A DNA stretch of 64,000 nucleotides from Marinifilum fragile JCM 15579. GTDB lineage: Bacteria; Bacteroidota; Bacteroidia; Bacteroidales; Marinifilaceae. The notes beneath the pieces are model-generated. The model had not been told where the DNA came from. It was given only the letters and a program-made list of their open reading frames with translations, and ran no database searches. The translations under genes and the position numbers were made by a program. Below are positions 8,954-19,268 of this stretch, in pieces (positions within the stretch are counted from its first letter, which is position 1; the number at the start of each line of letters is the position of its first letter). The stretch spans positions 62,001 through 126,000 of the forward strand of contig NZ_BAZX01000013.1 of the NCBI RefSeq assembly GCF_001310955.1, written 5' to 3'.

Positions 8954-10813
8954 ATGAAAGCAATAAAATTAAATATAAAATCGTGGTCTTTCCTAGCTGC
9001 CTTTTTGATGGTATTTACCTTCACAGCTTGTGATGATGACGATAATAAAGGAGGCAACTTCAATACTGCTTCTATAGAGACATTAATTACCGAAGCTGAA
9101 ACTCTAATCGAGACTACAGAGGAAGGAATTAATGCAGGTGATCAAAAACCAGGTTCAAAAGCTGAGTTACAATCTGTAATTGACTGGGTGCGCTGGAAAA
9201 TAGAAAATGCAGAAAATCAGGAGGATATTTCTGATGCAGCTGTGAAATTACAGCGCTACATCGATATATTTAAAGCAAATATTGTTGCTGTTGCAATGCC
9301 ATGGATTCAGCAAGAAAATGAAACCTGGATACAAATTTCGGATAATATCAAACCGATATTTAAGGAAAGTTTTACCATTGAAACTCAGATTTATGTTGTT
9401 GACTTGAACCAAAAAGGTTATTCAAATAATATTTTCGCAACTGAGCAAGATGGTCCTGATAGTGGTTTTGTAATCAGATACTTTAATGACGGAGTTATTC
9501 ATCTTAACGTAGGTACAGCTGATGGTTGGAGAGATGTTAAGACTGATCCTGGTGTAATGAAATCAGGTGAATGGATGCAAATTGCATTTGTTAACGAAAT
9601 TACAAGTCAAAAACTATATGTAAATGGGGTTGAAGTGTTGTCACAAACACAAACTTATTTGCCAGGTGCTGACAAGAGCTTTGTTATTGGTAATGGACCA
9701 ACCTGGACAGACCGTGTTGTGAATGCTGTAGTTAAAGATGTTAGAGTTTGGAAAGGTGCTCGTACTGATTCAGAAATTGCTGATAATAAAACAGCTACTT
9801 TAACTGGAACCGAGGCTAATCTTGAAATGTTTTTACCATTAAGCGCTGATTTAGGTTCTGAATTTAAAGATGTTACTGGTAATTATACTGCAAAATTTCA
9901 GGGAAAAATAGAATGGGTTGCGGAACCACCAGTGATTGTTTTAGACAAAACAAAACTTGAAGCTGCCATTGTTGAAATTACAGAATTTAAAGCTGAAGTG
10001 GTAGAAGGTGATCAGGATGGTGATTATCCTGTTGGAACTATTGCTTACATTGATGAGTTAATTGCAGATGCTAATGAAGCGCTTGCTAAAGAAGGTCGTC
10101 AAACTGCATTGGATGAAAAGGCTGAAGGTTTACAAAGTGCAATTAAACTGATAAATTCTATGTTGGTAGCTGATACTGATGGTATTCTAGTTGATAGAGA
10201 CGTACCTTCTGCTATTGGATTAAGAATTACACCAAATTATACCCCACAAGGTGATTATACTGTTGAGTTTAATGTTAAAGTAAAATCATTGTTTGGTTAT
10301 GGAACAGGTGAATTCTTCAACAATGGAGAATATGGAGTTTGGGTATATGGATATGATGAATTGACTGAAGAGAATGTCCTTAAATCAGGTGGTTTGTGGA
10401 ATTTCACAAATGCTGGAAACGGATGGCAAGGTCCTAAGACAGATCCTTTGGTTATGAAAACAGGAGAGTGGCAACATGTTGCTCTTGTTCATGATGATAC
10501 TGCTCGTACTACCAAAATCTTTGTTGATGGTGTTGAAAAAGCCGTATTTGAAGACATAGGTGCTCCTAATGTATCTGGATGGGGTGAAATGTGGCTAGGT
10601 AATGGCTGGGGTAAAATGGATGGCTACATCAAAGACTTCCGTTTATGGGATGTTGCTCGCGATGCAGCTGATCTTGATTCAGAAATTACTGGTACTGAAA
10701 CAGGTTTGAATGTTTACTTACCACTTAATAGAGTTAAAGGCGTGAAGTTTACTGATGAAACTGGAAATTACAAAGCACATATGAGAGGAATCTCATGGAA
10801 TGTTGTTGAATAA
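8954..10813 (+). CDS. SusE/F-position surface glycan-binding lipoprotein with duplicated FIVAR-LamG units
   Basis: Third gene of the operon, 20 bases after susD. The lipobox FTAC puts the mature Cys at about residue 26, followed by an acidic DDDDN stretch typical of surface-exported lipoproteins. The protein is an internal duplication: a helical FIVAR-like segment (about 38-108), a LamG/concanavalin-like domain (about 110-320), a second FIVAR-like segment (about 330-405) and a second LamG domain (about 410-619). Both LamG units keep the same GWRDVKTDPGVMKSGEW / GWQGPKTDPLVMKTGEW core. It probably binds glycan at the surface beside SusCD. Ligand unknown; no catalytic motif seen. Confidence 0.85.
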   Translation: MKAIKLNIKSWSFLAAFLMVFTFTACDDDDNKGGNFNTASIETLITEAETLIETTEEGINAGDQKPGSKAELQSVIDWVRWKIENAENQEDISDAAVKLQRYIDIFKANIVAVAMPWIQQENETWIQISDNIKPIFKESFTIETQIYVVDLNQKGYSNNIFATEQDGPDSGFVIRYFNDGVIHLNVGTADGWRDVKTDPGVMKSGEWMQIAFVNEITSQKLYVNGVEVLSQTQTYLPGADKSFVIGNGPTWTDRVVNAVVKDVRVWKGARTDSEIADNKTATLTGTEANLEMFLPLSADLGSEFKDVTGNYTAKFQGKIEWVAEPPVIVLDKTKLEAAIVEITEFKAEVVEGDQDGDYPVGTIAYIDELIADANEALAKEGRQTALDEKAEGLQSAIKLINSMLVADTDGILVDRDVPSAIGLRITPNYTPQGDYTVEFNVKVKSLFGYGTGEFFNNGEYGVWVYGYDELTEENVLKSGGLWNFTNAGNGWQGPKTDPLVMKTGEWQHVALVHDDTARTTKIFVDGVEKAVFEDIGAPNVSGWGEMWLGNGWGKMDGYIKDFRLWDVARDAADLDSEITGTETGLNVYLPLNRVKGVKFTDETGNYKAHMRGISWNVVE

Positions 10814-10832
10814 TAATTACTTACAATTTATT

Positions 10833-10858
10833 TGGGAGCTGCCTTCCGGTAGCTCCCA
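10833..10858 (+). terminator. Hairpin after the surface lipoprotein gene
   Basis: TGGGAGCT (10833-10840) pairs with AGCTCCCA (10851-10858). Only a weak T stretch follows, so it may be a partial terminator or an mRNA-stabilising hairpin separating the binding-protein genes from the enzyme genes. Confidence 0.55.
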
Positions 10859-11030
10859 TTATCAATATAGCCTAGGGGTAAAAATCAGAATGATAGGTTT
10901 GCTTCTACCTAATATAAAAAGAAGGATTGTTTTGTAGCCTTTTATCAAAAGGTGTATTAAATTAGACAAATATTAGAGCGATAAGCTTATTATATATCAA
11001 CCTTATTACAGAACTTTATAGTAAAACCAA

Positions 11031-13307
11031 ATGCAAAAATTTAAATCAATCAAAACACTAGGATTGTCATTGTTGTTGGGTGCATTCGCATCCTGCCAGC
11101 TAACTGATGGTAAGACAAATGATGATAGTTTAACTCAATATGTCGACCCATATATTGGATCAGGTGGACATGGTCATGTGTTTGTTGGAGCCAGTGTACC
11201 TTTTGGGGCAATTCAGGCTGGACCTAGCAATTTTCATAAAGGATGGGATTGGTGTTCATCTTATCACTATTCAGATAGTATTATTAAGGGATTTTCACAT
11301 CTGCATTTGAGCGGAACAGGTTGTACCGATTTGGGTGAGTTTTTAATTATGCCAGCTGTTGGTGAATTGAAAATAAATCCAGGTTCTCAAGAAAATCCAG
11401 AAGAAGGTTATGCTTCCTATTACAGTCATGATACTGAAAAAGCCGAAGCTGGTTATTATAAAGTGTTTTTGGATACCTATAATGTAGGTGTTGAAATGAC
11501 AACTACCGAAAGGGTTGCCATGCATCAAATTACCTATCCAAAATCAGAACAATCCAGATTGATTATTGATTTAAAAGAAGGTAATGGAGATCAGGCAACA
11601 GAAACTTTCTTTCATAAGGTAAATGATACAATTGTGGCAGGCTATCGCTTTTCAAAAGGTTGGGCTGCAGATCAACGTGAGTATTTTGCAATGGTTTTGT
11701 CAAAGCCAATAAAAGATATCGTGGTTTATGATGCAGATGAAAAATTAAAGGGAGATGCAGGAAAAGGGAAAGCTATCAAAGCCTTTCTTAATTTTTCCAC
11801 AGAGTCTTTTGAGAAACTTCAGGTGAAGTTTGGAATGTCTCCAGTTAGTATGGAAAATGCTTTGCTAAATATCAAAACAGAAATGCCAAATTGGAATTTC
11901 AATGAGATTCTTGCCGCGAACAAAGCCAAATGGAACAAAGAACTTGAAAAAATTCATATTGAGACTCAAAGTGAGAAGGATAAAAGAGTATTCTATACTG
12001 CTATGTATCATACACTAATTGCTCCTAACATTTTCGATGATGTGAATGGTGATTACAGAGGAACCGATAAAAAGGTTTACAACAATACCAACAGTACCAA
12101 TTACACTTTATTCTCATTATGGGATACTTATAGAACTGCTCATCCATTGTATACAATTACACAACAGGAAAGGGTACCCGATATGATCAATTCTATGCTT
12201 GAAATTTACAAGCATCAGGGTAAGCTCCCAATTTGGCATTTGAGAGGAAACGAAACCAATACAATGGTTGGATATAGTGCAGTGCCTGTGGTTGTGGATG
12301 CTTGCCTTAAAGGTTTTACTGGTTTTGATATCAATTTGGCATATGAAGCTGTAAAAACTACAGCAATGGGTGATTTTGAACCAGGAGTTAAAGAATTACA
12401 GAAGTATGGATACATTCCTTGCGATATGATGCACGAATCTGTTGCAAGAGCCATGGAATATGCGATTAGCGATTGGGGAATTGCCCAGTTGGCGAAAAAA
12501 TTAGGTAAGCATGAAGATGCTAAGTATTTTACAGAACGAGCTAAAGCTTACCAAAAATATTTCGATCCAAATGACAAATTCATGAAAGGTAGAATGAAAG
12601 ATGGTAGCTGGAGAACTCCATTCGATCCTGTATCAGCTCAGCACAGAGTAAATGATTACTGTGAAGGAAATGCATGGCAATACCTTTGGTTAGTTCCTCA
12701 AGATCCGGAAGGACTAATTCAATTGTTTGGTGGGGATAAACCATTTCTAACAAAACTAGACAGCTTATTCTCTATTTCTTCAGACTTGGAAGAAGGAGCT
12801 TCTGCGGATATTACTGGATTAATTGGACAATATGCTCACGGGAATGAACCAAGCCATCACATAACCTATTTGTATGCATTTGCAGGAGAACAGTATAAAA
12901 CTGCTGATAAAGTAGATTATATCCTTAACGAATTGTATACCGATAAGCCTGATGGATTATGTGGTAATGAAGACTGTGGTCAAATGTCAGCTTGGTACGT
13001 AATGTCGTCGATGGGTTTTTATCCAGTAAATCCTTCTAATGGTGCTTATGTATTCGGTAGACCTTTATTTGATAAAGTAAGCATTAATCTAAGTGCAGAC
13101 AAATCATTTACCATTCTTGCCAATAACAATAGTAAGGAGAATATGTATATCCAGTCGGTGAAATTAAATGGCCAGGATTATACCAAGTCATTCATTACTC
13201 ATAAAGACATCATGAATGGTGGTGAGTTGGTGTTTGAAATGGGGCCAAAACCAAATAAAGAATTTGGTTCTAAAATGAAGGATAGACCGAAATCAGTTGT
13301 ATACTAA
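11031..13307 (+). CDS. GH92 alpha-mannosidase lipoprotein (first copy)
   Basis: Calcium-dependent inverting exo-alpha-mannosidase that removes terminal mannose from N-glycans or mannan. Lipobox FASC. The GH92 start is clear (YVDPYIGSGGHGHVFVGASVPFG). Other family marks are SHLHLSGTGC, LFSLWDTYRTAHPL, HESVARAMEYAISDW (the Glu at about 469 is the likely acid), HGNEPSHH, and GNEDCGQMSAW at about 645-655 (base region). 758 residues, normal and unbroken. Of the three GH92 genes here it is the only intact one. The HGNEPSHH motif is the form seen in alpha-1,2-mannosidases as I recall, but linkage should be treated as unproven. Confidence 0.95.
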   Translation: MQKFKSIKTLGLSLLLGAFASCQLTDGKTNDDSLTQYVDPYIGSGGHGHVFVGASVPFGAIQAGPSNFHKGWDWCSSYHYSDSIIKGFSHLHLSGTGCTDLGEFLIMPAVGELKINPGSQENPEEGYASYYSHDTEKAEAGYYKVFLDTYNVGVEMTTTERVAMHQITYPKSEQSRLIIDLKEGNGDQATETFFHKVNDTIVAGYRFSKGWAADQREYFAMVLSKPIKDIVVYDADEKLKGDAGKGKAIKAFLNFSTESFEKLQVKFGMSPVSMENALLNIKTEMPNWNFNEILAANKAKWNKELEKIHIETQSEKDKRVFYTAMYHTLIAPNIFDDVNGDYRGTDKKVYNNTNSTNYTLFSLWDTYRTAHPLYTITQQERVPDMINSMLEIYKHQGKLPIWHLRGNETNTMVGYSAVPVVVDACLKGFTGFDINLAYEAVKTTAMGDFEPGVKELQKYGYIPCDMMHESVARAMEYAISDWGIAQLAKKLGKHEDAKYFTERAKAYQKYFDPNDKFMKGRMKDGSWRTPFDPVSAQHRVNDYCEGNAWQYLWLVPQDPEGLIQLFGGDKPFLTKLDSLFSISSDLEEGASADITGLIGQYAHGNEPSHHITYLYAFAGEQYKTADKVDYILNELYTDKPDGLCGNEDCGQMSAWYVMSSMGFYPVNPSNGAYVFGRPLFDKVSINLSADKSFTILANNNSKENMYIQSVKLNGQDYTKSFITHKDIMNGGELVFEMGPKPNKEFGSKMKDRPKSVVY

Positions 13308-13388
13308 GGAATCAAGAAAATTATTGAATTGATTTTAATTGAAGAAAACAGTTGTATCACTTGTTGATTTAACTACTAAAAGATAAAA

Positions 13389-15684
13389 ATGAAGAGAGCA
13401 AATATTCTATTAATTCTGATAGCATTTTTGGCATCGTGTGTGGGTGAAAAAGAGGCGATAAAATCCAATAAAATTTCCAGTGTAGACATGGTGAATCCGT
13501 TAATGGGAACAGATTCTGAACATGCACTTTCCAACGGAAATACTTATCCTGCCATTGCAGTACCCTGGGGAATGAATTTTTGGACACCGCAAACCGGTAA
13601 AATGGGTGATGGTTGGACTTATGCTTACGATGCAAAGAAAATTAGAGGTATTAAACAGACACATCAACCTAGTCCATGGATTAATGATTATGCAGCTTTT
13701 TCATTCATGGCTGTTACAGGAGATTTAAAGTTTAAGGAAGATGAGCGTGCTTCTTGGTTTTCGCATAAAGCTGAGGATGCTAAACCATATGCTTACGAAG
13801 TTTATTTGGCCGACTATGATGTAAAAGCTGAAGTAAGCCCAACGGAACGCGCTGCTATCTTTCGATTTACATTTCCAGAAAATGAGAACTCATACATTTT
13901 GCTAGATGCATACAATGAAGGTTCGGAGGTGAAAATTATTCCTGAAGAAAGAAAGATTGTAGGATATTGTCGTAACAATAGTGGCGGTGTGCCAGATAAT
14001 TTTCATAACTATTTTGTCGCTGAATTCGATAAGGATTTTGAAATTGTTCATACCTGGAATGGCGACAAATTAAAATCAGGATCAAAAGCTGCTTCTGGCG
14101 ATCATGTTGGTGCGGTTATTGGATTTAAAACTAAAAAGGGTGAAGAGGTCCACGTAAAAGTGGCATCTTCGTTCATTAGTAAAGAGCAAGCTCAATTGAA
14201 TTTATCGAGAGAAATTGGGAATAAAAACTTTAATCAGGTTAAAGAAGAAGCAAAACATGCTTGGGAAAAGGAATTTGCTAGGATTAAAGTAGAAGGAGGA
14301 ACAGATGACCAATTGAAAACATTCTATTCCTGTCTTTATAGAGTGTTATTATTCCCAAGAAAATTTTATGAGTACAACGAAAAAAATGAAATAGTTCATT
14401 ACAGTCCTTATAATGGTGAAATACTGCCTGGCTATATGTTTACAGATAATGGCTTGGGATACATTCCGGGCAGTATTTCCATTTTTTACAGTAATGTATC
14501 CAGACCTGAACGCTCAAATTATGGAAGGATTGGTTAATACTTACAAAGAGAGTGGATGGTTACCAGAATGGGCAAGTCCTGGACACCGAGGTTGTATGAT
14601 TGGGTCCAATTCCGCATCCCTTATTTCGGATGCTTATTTAAAAGGGATTCGTGGTTATGATATTGAGACTTTGTATGAGGCAATTGTCAAGAATACAAAC
14701 GGATATAACAAAGAGATTACCTCAGTGGGTAGATATGGTGCAGAATACTATAATAAATTGGGATATGTGCCTTATAATATTGGTATTCATGAAAATACTG
14801 CAAGAACATTAGAATATGCTTATGCTGATTTTTGTGTTTGGAAATTGGCACAGGAACTAGGTCGTCCGCAGGAAGAAATCGATCTTTTTGCCCAAAGAGC
14901 TCAGAATTTTAAGAATGTATTTGACAAGGAATCTGGACTAATGCGAGGTAAAAATGAAGATGGCACCTTCCAGACACCGTTTAATCCTTTAAAATGGGGT
15001 GATGCATTTACCGAAGGAAACAGCTTGCATTATACATGGTCTGTTTTCCAGGATATTAATGGTTTGGTTAATTTGATGGGTGGAAAAGAACAGTTTATTT
15101 CTACTTTGGACGGAGTATTTGAAATGCCTCCAAAATTTGATGATTCCTATTATGGATTTACCATCCACGAAATTCGTGAAATGCAAATTGTAAATATGGG
15201 AAACTATGCTCATGGGAATCAACCTATTCAGCATATGATTTACTTGTATAATTTTGTGGGGCAACCATGGAAATCCCAGGCAAGAGTTCGTGAAGTGATG
15301 GACAAATTGTATACTCCTCAAGCTGACGGTTATTGCGGTGATGAAGATAATGGACAAACTTCTGCATGGTACGTGTTTAGTTCCATGGGATTCTATCCGG
15401 TATGTCCGGGAACTGACGAATATGTTTTTGGATCGCCACTATTTGATAAAGTGACCTTGACATTGGAGAATGGAAATACCTTTACTATTTCGAGTTCAAA
15501 CAATTCAAAAGAAAATGTATTTATTAATGATATTAGTTTAAATGGAAAACAGCACAATTTGAACTATATCAAGCACTCAGACATTCAAAAAGGAGGAGAG
15601 CTTAGATTTGATATGTCTGCTCAACCTAATAAAGAGCGAGGAGTACTTCAAGAAAGTTATCCATACTCAATGAGTACTAAATAA
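13389..15684 (+). CDS. GH92 alpha-mannosidase lipoprotein (second copy, frameshifted)
   Basis: Second exo-alpha-mannosidase, with lipobox LASC. The N-terminal part runs in one frame to about 14453 (VNPLMGTDSEHALSNGNTYPA, FYSCLYRVLLFP). The C-terminal part is in another frame from about 14456 (WDTFRAVFPFFTVMYPDL, IHENTARTLEYAYAD, HGNQPIQH, GDEDNGQTSAWYVFSSMGFYP). Two missing bases (or one extra) at GGCTTGGG, 14451-14458, would restore the expected DNG-F-WDTFRA. Restored length is about 765 residues. It differs from the first copy at HGNQPIQH (Gln for Glu) and carries DEDNGQ, so a different linkage or a capped mannose is possible. A terminator follows. Confidence 0.92.
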
Positions 15685-15723
15685 GAATGTAGTATTAGAA
15701 TAGTATTCTGATATAGTTAGTTT

Positions 15724-15758
15724 AAAAAGCTCATTGATTATTCTTTGAGCTTTTTTTT
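15724..15758 (+). terminator. Rho-independent terminator
   Basis: AAAAAGCTCA (15724-15733) pairs with TGAGCTTTTT (15746-15755), followed by more T. It separates the second GH92 from the GH125 gene, implying a new transcript or partial read-through. Confidence 0.8.
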
Positions 15759-15798
15759 GAACATTTAGAACTATTATAGCCAACATAACTCAACCCAA

Positions 15799-17225
15799 AT
15801 GAAAAGAAGAACCTTTTTAAGAAACTCACTACTATTTACAGGAGGTTTAAGCCTGGTAGGCACAAAAGGATTTGCCATTAGTAAGGATTTAAAATACATA
15901 TCGAATAGGCCTGAAGCGAACAAAAGAAATTTTGTGAGTAAAGCTGTAGATAACAAGATAAGGGAAGTGAAAAAAGCCATTGCCAATGAGGAACTGGCCT
16001 GGATGTTTGAGAATTGCTTTCCCAATACTTTGGATACTACCGTAACTTATTCTGAAGAGAATGGCAAACCAGATTCTTTCGTAATTACTGGGGATATTCA
16101 TGCAATGTGGTTAAGAGATTCTACAGCTCAAGTGTGGCCATATTTGCCTTTAGTAAATGATGATGATCAACTCCAGAAATTGTTCCAGGGACTGATTAAT
16201 CGACAAAGCAATTGTATCAATATCGATCCGTATGCCAATGCGTTTAACAAAGGGGCAGAAGGTTCACATTGGGAGAGTGATTTAACGGATATGAAGCCCG
16301 AGCTGCATGAACGAAAGTGGGAAATCGATTCACTCTGCTATGCCATCAGACTGGCCTATCATTATTGGAAGAAAACGGGTGATACATCATGCTTCGATTC
16401 AGATTGGGTGAATGCCATGAAGTTGGTGGTGAAAACTTTTAAAGAGCAGCAGAGAAAAGAGAATCAAGGACCATACAGATTTGCAAGAAATACGAGTAAA
16501 CCAACCGATACATTACCAGGCAATGGTTATGGAAATCCTATCAAACCGGTTGGATTGATTGTTTCTTCGTTCCGACCATCGGACGACGCTACCATTCTGC
16601 CATTTTTAATTCCTTCCAACTATTTTGCAGTGGTATCATTAAAACAGTTGAATGAGATTTTGAACCACCTGAATATAGAAAAAGAGCTAGCAGATTCGGC
16701 ATTGGAGATGGCGAAGGAAGTGGAATTGGCACTTGAAAACTATGCAAGTTCGAATCATTTAAATAAAGGGGAAACATTAGCATTTGAAGTGGACGGTTTC
16801 GGAAACCAGATGCATATGGATGATGCAAATATTCCTAGTTTGCTATCTCTTCCATATCTGGGTGCATTGGATGCCAAATCATCCCTTTACCAGAATACAA
16901 GAATGTTTATTTTAAGTGACAATAATCCTTGGTTTTTCAAAGGAGAATATGGCGAAGGAATTGGAGGCCTCATGTTGGTGTAAATATGATTTGGCCAATG
17001 AGTATCATTATGCGAGCTATGACTTCCGATAAGGACATGGAGATAATAAATTGCGTGAAAACTTTAATGAGAACGCATGCGGATACAGGATTTATGCATG
17101 AAACTTTTCACAAAGATGATCCTATGAATTTTACAAGATCGTGGTTTGCATGGGCCAATACTTTGTTTGGTGAGTTGATATTAAAAATCTACAATGAGAG
17201 GCCACATTTATTAAAGCAGGTGTAA
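15799..17225 (+). CDS. GH125 exo-alpha-1,6-mannosidase (frameshifted)
   Basis: GH125 enzymes remove alpha-1,6-mannose from mannan or N-glycan after GH92 trimming. Visible: an N-terminus with a twin Arg (KRRTFLRN) and hydrophobic core, DIHAMWLRDSTAQVWPYLPL, DPYANAFN, HERKWEIDSLCYAIRLAYHYW, GLIVSSFRPSDDATILPFLIPSN, and, after a frame change, GVNMIWPMSIIMRAMTS and MHETFHKDDPMNFTRSWFAWANTLFGELI. The first frame stops at 16983. One missing base in GGAGGCCTC (16963-16970) restores EGIGGPHVGVN and a 475-residue protein. The late Glu in MHETF fits the position of the family's catalytic base. The GH65 ATG follows after one base, so the two are cotranscribed. Confidence 0.93.
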
Positions 17226-17226
17226 T

Positions 17227-19262
17227 ATGATTTCCTATTTCAATAAAATTAGGCTGCTATTTGGCTGTGTACTTTTTGTATTCAGTTCGATGGCTCAAAA
17301 ACAAGAAGGAGATGAATGGAATATTGTAGCCAAGGATTACTCTAGTTATGCTGGGATCTCTGTAGCTAATGGTCGTATTGGAATTGTGCCATCGGAGCAG
17401 CCGGGTAAAACAAAATCCATCATTCTAAATCATGTTTTCGATAAGGAATCAGAAAATGGTGTGAGCAAAGTATTATTGGGAATTAATTTTGCCAATTTGG
17501 AAATTGTGATTCATGGAGACACGCTAAGCACCAAAAACTGTAGCAGATGGAAGCAGGTTTTGAATATGAAAGAGGCCGCTTTTATTACTTCTTGTAGGTA
17601 TAGAGAAGACGTGGACTTTACTTTTACATATTATGCCTTACGAGGCATGCCTTACAGTGGAATGATAGATGTGAAAGTTACCCCTTTAAAGGACAATATA
17701 AAGATGCAGGTAGCAGGACAGATTATTTGTCCTGCAGAGTATAAAAATGTTGATTCCGCCTACAGGGTTATGAAAGATTTGGACGCCAGAATGCCTGTAT
17801 TACAAACTATTGCAGATAGTCCTTTCGGAAAACACCAATTGGCTACAACTGCTTCCTTTATTTTTCAAGATAAAACACCAGATTTAAGGCACCAAGTTTG
17901 TGATTCGCTCCATCACGAATTGGTTTTTGATAAGAACTTGAATAGAGGTGAAAATTACCAGTTTGCATGGACAGGTGCAGTTTGTACTTCCCGGGATTTT
18001 TCAGATCCAAAGAGTGAATCGGAGCGATTGGTGATCTATCAGCTATTGGGTAATAAACAAGTAGTGATTGATCGTCACAAGAAGCTTTGGAATGATTTAT
18101 GGCAAGGCGATATTGTAATAGAAGGAGATTTGGAATCTCAACAGGATGTTCGTTTGGCACTGTATCATTTGTATTCTTTTGCTAGAGATGATTCTAATTT
18201 AAGCATTGCACCTATGGGTTTATCTTCCCAGGGATATAATGGACATGTCTTTTGGGATACTGAACTTTGGATGTATCCACCCATTCTTGTTTTCAATCAA
18301 GCCATAGCAAAATCATTGTTGAACTATCGATTTGATCGATTGGAACCAGCAAAAATAAAGGCTCAAAATTATGGTTTTGATGGTGCAATGTTTCCATGGG
18401 AATCCGATGATACAGGGGAGGAAGCTACTCCAACCTGGGCTTTAACAGGAACTTTCGAACATCATATTACTGCAGATATTGGGATTGCTTTTTGGAATTA
18501 CTATCGCATAACTGGAGATAAACAATGGCTGGCTTCCAAAGGATATCCTTTGTTGAAAGAGGTGGCGGATTTCTGGGTGAGCCGAGCAGTGAAAAATAAT
18601 GATGGATCCTATTCAATCAATAATGTGGTTGGTGCGAATGAATTTTATCATCATGCCAATGATAACGCTTTTACCAATGGCTCTGTAAAAACTGTTTTGA
18701 CTTTTGCAGAAAAAGCTGCAGGCCGTTTGGGAATAATACCAAATTCTATGTGGAGTGAAGTGGCTGATGGGTTGATGTTTTATTATACCAAAGATGGGGT
18801 GACAAAGGAGAACCGAGAATACAAAGGCGAAATCATTAAACAGGCTGATGTTAATCTATTGGCTTATCCGTTGGAAATTGTAACAGATCTTAAAGCCATT
18901 CGAAAAGATTTGGAATATTATGAGCACAAAATGGCCCCTGAAGGACCGGCAATGTCTCATTCAATACTATCTGTACTTTATTCACGAATGGGAGAAGCAG
19001 AAAAGGCTTATGAATTGTTCAAGAGAGCTTATGTACCCAATAAAAGAAAACCATTTGGGGCTTTATCAGAATCGGCATATAGCAACAATCCCTACTTTGC
19101 AACAGGAGCTGGGGGAATGCTACAGGCCGTGATCTTTGGATTTGGAGGATTACACCTAACAGACAAAGGAATAGAGCAAAAAAATCCATGCTTGCCGAAG
19201 CAATGGAAAAGATTAACAATTAAAGCGTCGGTCCTGATTTTAAAATATTTGAGGTTAAATAG
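17227..19262 (+). CDS. GH65-family alpha-glucosidase or alpha-glucoside phosphorylase (C-terminal frameshift)
   Basis: GH65 members cleave alpha-glucosides by hydrolysis or phosphorolysis. A signal peptide (ending FSSMAQ) makes this one exported; known phosphorylases are cytosolic, so hydrolysis is favoured. Family marks: GYNGHVFWDTELWMYPP, NNVVGANEFYHHANDNAFTN (the Glu at about 472 is the likely acid), KQADVNLLAYP, and the C-terminal sandwich LPKQWKRLTIK. As read, the end is out of frame and runs to a stop at 19272, overlapping GH97. One missing G at 19225 gives IKGVGPDFKIFEVK and a stop at 19260-19262, 6 bases before the GH97 ATG, for 678 residues. Exact substrate unknown. Confidence 0.88.
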
Positions 19263-19268
19263 AACGTT

